This document shows positions 14,977 through 23,116 of a stretch of 24,742 nt of DNA, in pieces (within the stretch, counting starts at the first letter, position 1; the number at the start of each line of letters is the position of its first letter). The stretch is from an uncultured Oscillospiraceae bacterium (GTDB taxonomy: Bacteria > Bacillota > Clostridia > Oscillospirales > Acutalibacteraceae), in contig URPQ01000025.1 of NCBI GenBank assembly GCA_900549755.1, forward strand, positions 1 through 24,742, read 5' to 3'. Position numbers and translations under genes: made by a program. The notes below the pieces were generated by a model. The model ran no database searches. It saw only the letters and a program-made list of their open reading frames with translations, and had not been told where the DNA came from.

Positions 14977-15946
14977 AAAGCTCACGCAGCCTTTCAAGCG
15001 TTTTATCAGAGCCTTGCCCCGTTTTTACGCCGCTGTAAATTATCTGCAAATCGGTTATTTGCGCCTTGCGGGCTAACATATAGCCTATAAGCGGCTCTAT
15101 ACCGATAGTTATATACTTGCACCTTTTAGCGGTTGAAAGCAGCCTGTTATCGGCATATTTTTCAAAATCACCGGGTGATTTTTTATACGCCTCGGCAGCC
15201 TCTGCGCCGCCCACCGTAACCGCTTTACAGAGCAGCTCCAAAACCTTTTCTTCTCCGCCCAGCGCCGCCGTTACCATAGCTTTTTTGGAAACAACGCCGG
15301 TTTCGGTAAGGGTGCTTTCTATGAACTGCGCGCTCCTGCCCGTTTTTGCGGCGCGCAAAGCCGCTTTAATATTTTTATAAAACACCGAAACGGTTATAAG
15401 GTCTTTTATAACGGTATTTTTCGATTTTTCGGCAAGCAATGTCTGCGCCGACATACAGCCCGCGTCTATAATGCAATCGGCAAGCTGGCTGTCGCCCGAT
15501 TGCGCCAAAACCTCGTACGCTTCGGCTGCGGGCTTTTGCATATAATCGGGCAGTAAATCAAACCGCTTTTCCTTTACCGCCTTTTCAAGTACATGCAGCT
15601 CCACGCTTGCAGGCAGTATAAGTAAGCTTTCGTATTCCCTGCCCCTTATAATGCCTTTAAGCACCGCCTTGTAATTATGAAAATCGTTTTCGCAAAGAAA
15701 AGGCGCAAAGGCGGCGGTATCGGGCGCGTTGTCCGTCAGGTATTTCCACATTTCCTCGGCGTCCTCGTGCAAAAGAGCAGGCACGTCGGCGCCGTCGGTC
15801 CTGCCTATGCCCTTATCGCGCAGCATACACGCAAGCTCGGTTACATTGTTTGCGGCGGCAAAGCCCGATAAATCGTTTTTCTTTAAAAGCCTGTTTTCTC
15901 TCGCCCTTAAATTGCCTATTGCAAAGCCGACAGATTTTTCCGGCAT
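14969..15946 (-). CDS. atpC: V-type ATPase subunit C (funnel / d-type subunit)
   Basis: The 325-residue soluble, all-helical subunit connects the central shaft with the membrane c-ring (yeast subunit d). It opens with VGFAIGNLRARENRLL, typical of the family, and includes DFHNYKAVLKGIIRGREY and a C-terminal CKYITIGIEPLIGYMLARKA followed by TDLQIIYSGVKTGQG. The last block, where members have a conserved RNIIRGK-like stretch, is shorter here. Length is in the usual range (about 330-350). An AAGGTGA site precedes the ATG at 15946. It overlaps subunit F by 8 bases and follows subunit E by 27 bases. Confidence 0.92.
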   Translation of the reverse strand: MPEKSVGFAIGNLRARENRLLKKNDLSGFAAANNVTELACMLRDKGIGRTDGADVPALLHEDAEEMWKYLTDNAPDTAAFAPFLCENDFHNYKAVLKGIIRGREYESLLILPASVELHVLEKAVKEKRFDLLPDYMQKPAAEAYEVLAQSGDSQLADCIIDAGCMSAQTLLAEKSKNTVIKDLITVSVFYKNIKAALRAAKTGRSAQFIESTLTETGVVSKKAMVTAALGGEEKVLELLCKAVTVGGAEAAEAYKKSPGDFEKYADNRLLSTAKRCKYITIGIEPLIGYMLARKAQITDLQIIYSGVKTGQGSDKTLERLRELYG

Positions 15947-15973
15947 AGTCTCACCTTCTTTTAAAGTTTAGTT

Positions 15974-16549
15974 TCAGTTAAACAGCGCTTTATTTAACTC
16001 GTCGGTCAGCACATCGCGCTTTTCGTGAATAAGCGCGGATAATTCGCCGTTTATCTGAATATCGCCGTATTTAAGTATGAAACCGCCGTTTATATCGGCA
16101 AAGGTATCGCTTAAAGTTAGGTCTAAGGCGCTGAGCTCCGATTTAAACGCCGCTATATCGCGGGCTTTATCCTTAACCGACAAATAAACCTCGCCCTTGC
16201 CGTTCAGCTTTTCTTTTTTAATTAAAGTAAGCAGAAAATCAAAATAATCCTTATCGCCGTATGCGTTTACGGTATCGGCAACGAAATTAAGCGCCTTTTC
16301 AATAAGCTCTCTGCGGCAGTTAAGCGCCGTATCGCGCTTTAAAAGCCCGGCGGATGATTTGCCTGAGTTTATTATAAGCTCCGCCTTTTTCTCTGCGTCC
16401 GCCCGTATTTTCCCGGCGTCCGTTTCAGCCTCGGTCTTTGCCGCGGCTGTAATTTCCGCCGCCTGCTTTTCGGCTTCGGCTGTTATTTTTTCCGCCTCTG
16501 TTTTTGCCTCGCCCGCAATGCCGGCAAGTATTTTTTCACTTGACGTCAT
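15974..16549 (-). CDS. atpE: V-type ATPase subunit E (peripheral stalk)
   Basis: The 191-residue subunit E pairs with the small coiled-coil G/H subunit to form the outer stalk that holds the head still. The first 75 residues are an Ala/Glu/Lys-rich heptad region (TEAEKITAEAEKQAAEITAA). A compact C-terminal domain follows with INGGFILKYGDIQINGELSA, the family's closing signature. Two starts are possible. I prefer the ATG at 16549, because the GTG at 16558 lies inside the AAGGTGA ribosome site (16555-16561). The gene follows subunit K by only about 10 bases and is normal in length. Confidence 0.9.
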   Translation of the reverse strand: MTSSEKILAGIAGEAKTEAEKITAEAEKQAAEITAAAKTEAETDAGKIRADAEKKAELIINSGKSSAGLLKRDTALNCRRELIEKALNFVADTVNAYGDKDYFDFLLTLIKKEKLNGKGEVYLSVKDKARDIAAFKSELSALDLTLSDTFADINGGFILKYGDIQINGELSALIHEKRDVLTDELNKALFN

Positions 16550-16559
16550 AGCGCTCACC

Positions 16560-17024
16560 TTACAGAAGAATTACGGTAAGGAATGAAATAAGGAACGCCA
16601 AAAGGGCGTAAATTTCAACAAGCGTAATGGAAACAAGCGCCTTCGGGAATGCGCTTTCGTCCTTAGCGAAAAGGGAAATACCCGCAACCGCTGCTTTACC
16701 CTGCGAAATAGCCGAAAGCAAACCGCCGAACGCGATAGGCAGGCAAGCCGCAAGAATCATAAAGCCGTTCCAGGTAGTAAGGCTTTGAAGTCCGCCGAAA
16801 ACGCCTATTTTGGTAAGCACTATAAAGGAAACTATGAATCCATAAAGTCCCTGCGTACCGGGGAGCAGCTCCAAAACCAGCATTTTACCGAATTTTGAGG
16901 GATCCTCAGCCAAAACGCCCATACCTACCTCGCACGCCATACCTACGCCGCGCGCAGAGCCTATACCTGCAAAAATTGTTGCCAGTGCCGCGCCCAAAAG
17001 CGCCAAAAAAGTTCCCATTGTCAT
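16560..17024 (-). CDS. atpK: V-type ATPase proteolipid subunit K, sodium-type
   Basis: The 154-residue, four-helix proteolipid forms the membrane rotor ring; it is two fused c-type hairpins. Residues known to coordinate Na+ in Enterococcus hirae NtpK (Leu61, Thr64, Gln65, Gln110, Glu139) all have counterparts: Leu54, Thr57 and Gln58 in ELLPGTQGLYGF, Gln108 in LSAISQGKAAVAG, and the ion-carrying Glu137 in TLVEIYALLAF. The first hairpin has no carboxylate at the matching place, so each K carries one ion, as in E. hirae. A sodium pump is therefore likely. The ATG at 17024 has an AAGGAGG site at 17034-17040, one of the best in the operon and suited to a subunit needed in about ten copies. It starts 1 base after subunit I ends. 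Confidence 0.95.
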   Translation of the reverse strand: MTMGTFLALLGAALATIFAGIGSARGVGMACEVGMGVLAEDPSKFGKMLVLELLPGTQGLYGFIVSFIVLTKIGVFGGLQSLTTWNGFMILAACLPIAFGGLLSAISQGKAAVAGISLFAKDESAFPKALVSITLVEIYALLAFLISFLTVILL

Positions 17025-17025
17025 T

Positions 17026-19029
17026 TTAATTTTCCTCCTTAGAATTTAGATCCAACTGTGTATATTTTGTATTGGTTGAAAATGTTTTGAATTCTTTTCC
17101 GCCGCCCTCGTAAAACTTTGAGAACAGCTCTACATATTGAAGTCGCAGCGTATGAACATACGCGCCCAAAATATTAAGCCCGAAGTTTATTGCGTGACCG
17201 AGCGGGAATATAATGATAAGCATTAAAAATCCGCCCACGGTTCTGCCGCCCATACCGGCTAACATATTAAACACCGCGCTCATAGCAGATGTTGTAAGCC
17301 CCAGCGCCATAAGGCGCGAGAATGAAAGTAAGTCGCTTACATAGCTTGTAATATCGTAAAGCGAGGTAATACCTGAAAATATTCTCGCCACGGGGTTTTT
17401 CTTATCGCGCCCCTGCGTGAGTATAAGCCCTATGGCAGAGCCTATCGCCAAAACAATACCCACGGTTTTAAGAGAGGGCAGCACCACAAAGCCCGCCGCC
17501 ATTACCGTAAGACCTAAAAGCTCTGTTATCCAAAGTCCCGCGTCAAAAAACGCGCCCGCTTTGTCGCCGTTTTTCATACAGGTTGCAAACTTAGCGCAAA
17601 GACCGACGATTATTTCAATAAGACCCAAAGCAAGGCTTAAAATAAGCATTGTCACCGCGTCGCCGTTCATCGGGTCTATAAGCGCGGGCAGCGCTACCTT
17701 GTGCCCGAAAAAGCTCTCGCTTATAACCGCTATGCTGTCCCCGAAAAAGCTGCCGTACACAAGCCCCCACAAAAACGTGGATATTCCGCAGTAGCGGAAA
17801 AGGCGCATACTCTGCTTCATTGAGGGCGAGGGGCGCAGCTTTTTAAGCGCAAACGTAGTTGCCAGTATCATAATAAGTCCGTAGCCTGCGTCCGAGAACA
17901 TCATACCGAAAAACAGGTAATAGAAAAATCCCGTTATCGGCGTGGGGTCAATATCGTGCGGACCGGGCAGCGAATACATTTTAACAAGCGATTCGGCAGG
18001 TCGTGCAAAGGCGTTGTTTTTAAGCACAACGGGTGCTTTTTCGTTATCCGCGTCCTCCGCCTCTATAACCACCGTAAACCGTTTATTCAACTGCTTTTCA
18101 AGGTAAGGCAGGTCACGGTCGGTAACATAGCCCTTTATAAGCACCGTGTGCGCCGTCTGCCCCGCCTCGCCTATTGCCTTGTACCTTTCGGCATGGCGCT
18201 TGCAGTAATCGTACAGCCCCTCAATTTCCTCCGATCTTTCGGATATATCCTTTATTTCCTTAATATACCCGTCAATCCGTTCCTTGCATTTGGCTGCTCT
18301 TTCCTCTTTCGAGGCTATTTTATCCCGCGGCAGCTTTGAGGTTATCTGCACGGGTCGCGCAAAGGCGAGCGTTCTCAGCACCGCCTCGGCTTTTTCCGCC
18401 TGAGCCTTGGGGGTGCAGGCGAAAATATAGGTAAGGTCTTTACCCGTATTTATTATTTCGGTGTAAAGCGTCAGTTCCGGGTCTGTTTCGGCTATTTTCT
18501 CGTTTAAGCTGTCAAGCGTGTAAATACCCGCCACAGTGCCTATAAAAGCCCTTGTTTTCGCCGTTCCCGAGTAAGAAAGCGGCACATCAAGCGGCAGCCA
18601 CGGCAGCATTTGCTCACGCGTTGTGTTAAGCCGGGATATTTCCGCCTTCTCCTCTGCAATGGCGCGGTCGTCTTCAATTACCGTGCTTGCAAGCGATAAC
18701 GCGCTTTCTATCTGCCCGCGTTTTAAATAAAAACGCTCGGGCTCTAAATAACGCGCTCCGCCGAACATTCCCGCAATCCCTTTTTTGCGGGGTGCTCTTG
18801 TGTTCAGTATTTTTATAGCCGCAGCGGCGGTTTCCGCGTTTCGCTCATACGCCGCCACCCTGTCCTCGGTATCGGTTTTTGTAAAGCCTACGGGCAGCAC
18901 CGATGTTTCCTCATCTTCCGCTGCCGATTCAATATCCATTACCGACATTTCCTGAAGACGGCGAAGTATAGCCTTTTCATCATTTCTCGGCGCGTAAATA
19001 CTTACCAATTTGCATTTAAGCTTAGCCAA
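17026..19029 (-). CDS. atpI: V-type ATPase subunit I (membrane stator, a-type)
   Basis: The 667-residue subunit I forms the half-channels through which ions reach the K ring. The cytoplasmic N-terminal half (residues 1-350) has paired coiled-coil arms and ends in FTVVIEAEDA and NAFARPAESLVKMYSLPGP. About eight membrane helices follow, from PITGFFYYLFFGMMFSDAGY to the C-terminus. LSFSRLMALGLTTSAMSAVFN and HTLRLQYVELFSKFYEGGGK are the conserved blocks carrying the arginines that release the ion from Glu of subunit K. Length equals that of E. hirae NtpI (about 660). The start is a TTG at 19029 with GGTGAT 5 bases upstream; no ATG gives a complete N-terminus. Confidence 0.95.
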   Translation of the reverse strand: MAKLKCKLVSIYAPRNDEKAILRRLQEMSVMDIESAAEDEETSVLPVGFTKTDTEDRVAAYERNAETAAAAIKILNTRAPRKKGIAGMFGGARYLEPERFYLKRGQIESALSLASTVIEDDRAIAEEKAEISRLNTTREQMLPWLPLDVPLSYSGTAKTRAFIGTVAGIYTLDSLNEKIAETDPELTLYTEIINTGKDLTYIFACTPKAQAEKAEAVLRTLAFARPVQITSKLPRDKIASKEERAAKCKERIDGYIKEIKDISERSEEIEGLYDYCKRHAERYKAIGEAGQTAHTVLIKGYVTDRDLPYLEKQLNKRFTVVIEAEDADNEKAPVVLKNNAFARPAESLVKMYSLPGPHDIDPTPITGFFYYLFFGMMFSDAGYGLIMILATTFALKKLRPSPSMKQSMRLFRYCGISTFLWGLVYGSFFGDSIAVISESFFGHKVALPALIDPMNGDAVTMLILSLALGLIEIIVGLCAKFATCMKNGDKAGAFFDAGLWITELLGLTVMAAGFVVLPSLKTVGIVLAIGSAIGLILTQGRDKKNPVARIFSGITSLYDITSYVSDLLSFSRLMALGLTTSAMSAVFNMLAGMGGRTVGGFLMLIIIFPLGHAINFGLNILGAYVHTLRLQYVELFSKFYEGGGKEFKTFSTNTKYTQLDLNSKEEN

Positions 19030-19065
19030 ATAAAATCACCACACTTTTTATATATTTTTTGAAAA

Positions 19066-19377
19066 TCAGCTTTTCAAAATTTCTACCGCCTTGTTTACAG
19101 CCGCAGTGATATTTTTATCATAGCTCTGCTTTAAGGTATCAAGCGCGCTTTCAGCCTCGTTACCGGCGCTTGCCCGAAGCTGCTCAGCCTTTTGCCGCGC
19201 GTCGCTTAAAAGTTCCTCCGCCGCGTTTTCAGCGTTTTCAATTATGCTTTTTCGGTCAGCTTTCGCCTTTTCCTTAGCATCGCTTACAATAAGCAGCGCC
19301 TTTTTCTCCGCGTCCGACAGCGTCTGTTCCGCCATACGCTCGGCGGCGGTAATTTCTTCCGCCATTGTTTTTGCCAA
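19066..19377 (-). CDS. V-type ATPase peripheral-stalk subunit G/H (NtpF-like)
   Basis: The 103-residue protein is almost entirely a charged, Ala/Glu/Lys-rich coiled coil without membrane segments. This is the pattern of the small stalk subunit called NtpF in Enterococcus (G in eukaryotes, H in archaea), which pairs with subunit E. As in the E. hirae operon, it is the first gene, immediately before subunit I. The start is a TTG at 19377: GGAGGTG (19384-19390) lies 6 bases before it, whereas the in-frame ATG at 19365 is 18 bases away. Low-complexity coiled coils are hard to assign by sequence alone, so the call leans on position. Confidence 0.85.
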   Translation of the reverse strand: MAKTMAEEITAAERMAEQTLSDAEKKALLIVSDAKEKAKADRKSIIENAENAAEELLSDARQKAEQLRASAGNEAESALDTLKQSYDKNITAAVNKAVEILKS

Positions 19378-19407
19378 TCAAAGCACCTCCAATCGGGTTA
19401 TATTTGT

Positions 19408-19436
19408 ATTTTACAGTTTTTAACGAAAAAAGTAAA
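19408..19436 (-). promoter_or_regulatory. Promoter of the V-type ATPase operon
   Basis: On the minus strand, -35 TTTACT (19431-19436) and -10 TAAAAT (19408-19413) are 17 bases apart, and TG directly precedes the -10. Transcription would begin near 19401, about 24 bases before the TTG start of the first gene. It is a moderate sigma-A match and the best in the 187-base divergent interval. Confidence 0.5.
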
Positions 19437-19495
19437 TAGACAAATTGCCGATTTTGCCCTAAATATTTTTTAATTCGGAAATTTCAAAAAAACTC

Positions 19496-19524
19496 TTCAT
19501 TTTTATGCCTGTTTTTGGTATAAT
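19496..19524 (+). promoter_or_regulatory. Promoter of the hydrolase/MurF/Ddl/CDF operon
   Basis: A perfect -10 TATAAT (19519-19524) stands 17 bases after a weak -35 TTCATT (19496-19501). Transcription would start near 19531, about 34 bases before the hydrolase ATG at 19565. It is divergent from the V-ATPase promoter. No other promoter or terminator was seen between the four plus-strand genes, which are spaced by 0-15 bases. Confidence 0.6.
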
Positions 19525-19564
19525 AGAAATTCAGGATTATAAAATATAATCGGGGTTGTGTTTT

Positions 19565-20323
19565 ATGAATGTTATTATAGACGGTCTTAACATAGAATAT
19601 ACCGAGAAAGGCGAGGGCATACCCGTGCTGCTTTTGCACGGATGGGGGTCTTCCTATGATGTTTACGGCGGCGTTATTTCGGCGCTGTGCGACCGCTGCC
19701 GCTTAGTGGCGGTGAATTTTCCCGGCTGCGGCGGCTCTGACACTATGAAAGAGCCGTGGACGCTTGATGACTACTGCGATTTTGTGCTTAAATTTATGAA
19801 AGAAGTAAACCTTGATAACCCGATTATGATAGGTCACTCCCACGGTGGCAGGGTAATTCTTAAAATGGCGGCGGCGGGGCTTGTAAGCCCCCCTAAAATA
19901 GTATTGCTTGATTCCGCGGGGCTGATACCGAAAAAAAACCTTAAACAAAAATGCAGAGCTAAAAGTTTTAAGGCGATAAAACGGGTTTTAACGCTGCCGG
20001 GACTTAAAGGGCATACCGAAAATTTGCTTGATAAGGCGCGGCGGCACTACGGCTCCGCCGATTATAACGCCGCGCCCGAGGTTCTGCGCAAAACAATGGT
20101 ATCGCTTGTAAATACCGATCTGCGGGGTATTATAGGCAATATTTCCTGCCCAACGCTGCTTATATGGGGCGAAAATGACACTGCCACCCCGCTTCCAGAC
20201 GCCGAAATTATAAAGAGCCTGATACCCGACAGCGGGCTGTGCGTGATAAAAGGCACCGGGCACTACTCATTTTGCGAAAAGCCATATGAGGCGGCAGCCA
20301 TACTCCGCAGCTTTATTAAATAA
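19565..20323 (+). CDS. Alpha/beta-fold hydrolase
   Basis: The 252-residue cytosolic protein has a full alpha/beta-hydrolase catalytic triad: Ser92 in the nucleophile elbow GHSHGG, Asp205 in WGENDTATPL and His233 in GTGHYSF. The oxyanion-hole motif HGWGSS is at residues 25-30, and a helical lid lies at about 130-180 with many Lys/Arg. The substrate is unknown. It is the first gene of an operon with a MurF-like ligase and a Ddl-like ligase, so a role in trimming or transferring a cell-wall precursor or lipid-linked intermediate is possible, but that is inference from context. The ATG at 19565 is preferred over a TTG at 19556, which would overlap the GGGG ribosome site. Twelve bases separate its stop from the next ATG. 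Confidence 0.8.
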   Translation: MNVIIDGLNIEYTEKGEGIPVLLLHGWGSSYDVYGGVISALCDRCRLVAVNFPGCGGSDTMKEPWTLDDYCDFVLKFMKEVNLDNPIMIGHSHGGRVILKMAAAGLVSPPKIVLLDSAGLIPKKNLKQKCRAKSFKAIKRVLTLPGLKGHTENLLDKARRHYGSADYNAAPEVLRKTMVSLVNTDLRGIIGNISCPTLLIWGENDTATPLPDAEIIKSLIPDSGLCVIKGTGHYSFCEKPYEAAAILRSFIK

Positions 20324-20335
20324 AGGGAAGTGCAT

Positions 20336-21913
20336 ATGTTGAATTACTTATTACTTACATCGCTGATAATCGCCGCTGTATCCGCTCTTTTTGCGCTTGT
20401 GCGGCAAAACCAGATGCTCCAGCAGAATTCATATTTCCCCTCGCGCTATTTTGCGTGGGTAAAGGACGGCTATACCGCTCCCCTTGCCCTTGAATGTATA
20501 GGCTTCAGCTTTTCCTCCGTGCTTTATGAAAGGAAACTTTACGCCGCCCAGCTTATACTTATTATTGCCGTTTTGGGGCTACGGATATTTTTCGCGGTAA
20601 GGGCGCAGAAAAAATCCATAAAAAAGCTTGTGTTTACCGCGCGCATAAAACGGCTTTTTGCAGTTGCCGCTTTAATACTTTTTATATGCGTTTTAATTTA
20701 CGCGCTTTTCCCGGGTACGCTTACAGGCGATTTTTTCTCGGTGGTTGCGTTCTCTCTTGCGTTTATTTCGCCGCTTTTGTGCCTTTTGTGCCGCTTTGTA
20801 ACCGCGCCCGTAGATAAAGCCGTTACACGGTGGTATATAAACGACGCAAAGCGAATACTTAAAGAGCATAAGGATTTAACCGTTATAGGAATAACGGGCA
20901 GCTACGGCAAAACCTCAACCAAATTTATTTTAAACCGCATTTTAAGCGAAAAATATAACGTTGTAGCCACCCCACACAGCTTTAACACGCCTATGGGCGT
21001 TGTAAGAACGGTGCGGGAATATTTAAAGCCGCAAACGCAGATATTTATTTGCGAAATGGGCGCTAAAAATATAGGCGACATTAAGGAAATATGCGATATT
21101 GTCCACCCGAAATACGGAATTATAACCTCGGTGGGCGAGCAGCACCTTGATACCTTTAAAACGGTGGACAATGTTTTTAAAACCAAGTTTGAACTGGCAA
21201 CCGAGGTACTGAATAACGGCGGCGAAATGTTTGTAAACGGCGACAGTAAAGAGCTGATAAGCCGCATTGATAAAACGCTTTACAGCGTTTACGGAACAGA
21301 CAGCTTTGATTTCAGGGCTACCGATATTTGCTACGGCAAAAACGGCTCGGATTTTACACTTAATCTGGGAAACAGCGAAGTTCGGCTTTCCACCCGCCTT
21401 TTGGGACTGCACAATATACTGAATATTGCGGGTGCGGCGGCTTTAAGCTATAAGCTGGGCGTTACCCCCGAAAACATACGCTTTGCCGTGTCTTCCCTTA
21501 AGCCCACAGAGCACAGGCTTGAAATTAAACAGTCGGTTGCAGGTTCTACCCTTATTGACGACGCGTATAATGCAAACCCCGAAGGCTCGATTGAAGCCTT
21601 GCACGTGCTTTCCCGCTTTGACAATATGAAAAAGGTAGTAATAACACCCGGGCTTATTGAGCTTGGCACACGCGAGCACGACTGCAACTTTGCATTGGGG
21701 CTTGAAGCGGCGAAAATATGTGATATAATTATATTCGTAGGCATTAACCGCTCCGCTCCCCTTAAAGAGGGCGCTGTGTCACAGCATTTCCCCGAGGATA
21801 AACTCTTTGTGGCTGCCAGCTTTAAGGAAGCTATGGAAATATACAGCGGTTTTGCGGATAAAAACACGGTAGTTCTGCTTGAAAACGATCTGCCTGATAA
21901 CTATTTGAATTAA
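20336..21913 (+). CDS. Membrane-anchored MurF-like Mur ligase
   Basis: The 525-residue protein fuses an N-terminal membrane region to a Mur-ligase catalytic core. Residues 1-175 contain about four hydrophobic segments. The ATPase domain starts at about 180 with the P-loop GITGSYGKTSTK (186-197), then EMGAKNIGDI, SVGEQHLDTF, and Lys near 284, probably the carbamylated lysine (FKTKFEL). The C-terminal part has GLHNILNIAGAAAL and the MurF hallmark LIDDAYNANPEGSIEAL. The usual MurF N-terminal UDP-binding domain is missing; the membrane part replaces it. MurF normally adds D-Ala-D-Ala to UDP-MurNAc-tripeptide, and the adjacent Ddl-like gene supports a D-Ala-D-Ala-type dipeptide as substrate. The acceptor could instead be lipid-linked (inference). 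The ATG at 20336 has an AGGGAAG site; a GTG at 20330 overlaps it. Confidence 0.85.
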   Translation: MLNYLLLTSLIIAAVSALFALVRQNQMLQQNSYFPSRYFAWVKDGYTAPLALECIGFSFSSVLYERKLYAAQLILIIAVLGLRIFFAVRAQKKSIKKLVFTARIKRLFAVAALILFICVLIYALFPGTLTGDFFSVVAFSLAFISPLLCLLCRFVTAPVDKAVTRWYINDAKRILKEHKDLTVIGITGSYGKTSTKFILNRILSEKYNVVATPHSFNTPMGVVRTVREYLKPQTQIFICEMGAKNIGDIKEICDIVHPKYGIITSVGEQHLDTFKTVDNVFKTKFELATEVLNNGGEMFVNGDSKELISRIDKTLYSVYGTDSFDFRATDICYGKNGSDFTLNLGNSEVRLSTRLLGLHNILNIAGAAALSYKLGVTPENIRFAVSSLKPTEHRLEIKQSVAGSTLIDDAYNANPEGSIEALHVLSRFDNMKKVVITPGLIELGTREHDCNFALGLEAAKICDIIIFVGINRSAPLKEGAVSQHFPEDKLFVAASFKEAMEIYSGFADKNTVVLLENDLPDNYLN

Positions 21914-21928
21914 ATGGGGTTGTAAATA

Positions 21929-23116
21929 ATGAAAACCAATATTGCGGTATTTTTCGGCTGTCGCTCGGTTGAGCACGAGGTTTCAATTATATCTGCGGTG
22001 CAGGCAATGCGCGCCATAAACCGCGAAAAATATGATGTAACGCCTATATACGTTACCAAAAACGGCGAAATGTACACAGGTGAAAACCTTTTCACCATTG
22101 AAAATTACAGAGATTTACCCGCGCTTTTAAAGGCAGCTGAGCCTGTTACCTTTATAAAGCAGGGCGACAGCGTGTTTATGAAATACTTAAACAGCGGGCT
22201 TTTCTCAAAGAAAAAGGACATACAGGTTGATTTAGCCTTTCCCGTTGTTCACGGCACCAACTGCGAGGACGGAACCATGGCGGGCTACTTTGAATTTTTA
22301 GGTCTGCCCTATATCAGCTGCGATATACTTTCCGCCGCCGTGGGTATGGATAAAGCGGTGTTCAAAGAGGTGCTTAAAAGCGCGGGGTTGCCGGTGCTCG
22401 GCTGCGTTACCTTCCGTTCGCGCGAGTATATGACCGATAAGGCGGCAGTTACCGCCGAAATTACCGAAAAAATAGGCTTTCCGCTTATAATAAAGCCCGT
22501 AAACTTGGGTTCCAGCGTGGGCATTACAAAGGTAAATTCCGCCGATGAGCTTGACAGCGCCATAACCCTTGCCGCCTCGTTTACCGACAGAATACTTGCC
22601 GAGCACGCAATTACCAATCTGCGCGAAATTAACTGCTCGGTTTTAGGCGACGCGGACGAATGTGAAGCCAGCGTTTGCGAAGAACCCTTTATGCACGATG
22701 AAATTCTTTCGTATGAGGATAAATATATGTCAGGCTCAAAGGGTGGCAGCAAGGGTATGGCGTCGCTCGGCAGAAAAATCCCCGCCGATTTGCCCGATGA
22801 TAAATCGGAAGAAATAAGAAAACTTGCCTGCGACGTATTCAAGGCGATAAACGCAAGCGGCGTAGTAAGAATTGATTTTATGATAGACTGCGATACCGAC
22901 AAGGTTTACGCCAACGAAATTAACACTATACCCGGCTCTCTCGCCTTTTATTTGTGGGAAGCTACGGGGCTTAAATACACCGATATGATAGACCGCTTGG
23001 CAGAGGTTGCGTTCCGCCGCCGGCGCGAGCGCGAAAACCTTACCTTTACTATTGATACCAATATTTTATCGGGCGTTTCCTTCGGGGCAAAGGGCGCTAA
23101 AGGAGCAAAGCTTTAA
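21929..23116 (+). CDS. D-alanine--D-alanine ligase-like ATP-grasp enzyme, variant active site
   Basis: The 395-residue enzyme has the Ddl layout. FFGCRSVEHEVSIISA (8-23) carries the first-site Glu15. VVHGTNCEDGTMAGYFE (106-122) is followed by SAAVGMDKAVFKEVL. KPVNLGSSVGI (189-199) is the ATP-grasp loop, SYEDKYMSG (261-269) the lid, and RIDF plus NEINTIPGS (329-337) the metal-binding end. The last block continues SLAFYLWE where ordinary Ddl has PGFT or PGMT, the region that contacts the second amino acid, so the product may be D-Ala-D-Ala or another D-Ala-D-X dipeptide. It sits 15 bases after the MurF-like gene and directly abuts the CDF gene. The C-terminus ends in three GAK repeats. Whether this is the main Ddl of the cell cannot be told. 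Confidence 0.88.
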   Translation: MKTNIAVFFGCRSVEHEVSIISAVQAMRAINREKYDVTPIYVTKNGEMYTGENLFTIENYRDLPALLKAAEPVTFIKQGDSVFMKYLNSGLFSKKKDIQVDLAFPVVHGTNCEDGTMAGYFEFLGLPYISCDILSAAVGMDKAVFKEVLKSAGLPVLGCVTFRSREYMTDKAAVTAEITEKIGFPLIIKPVNLGSSVGITKVNSADELDSAITLAASFTDRILAEHAITNLREINCSVLGDADECEASVCEEPFMHDEILSYEDKYMSGSKGGSKGMASLGRKIPADLPDDKSEEIRKLACDVFKAINASGVVRIDFMIDCDTDKVYANEINTIPGSLAFYLWEATGLKYTDMIDRLAEVAFRRRRERENLTFTIDTNILSGVSFGAKGAKGAKL

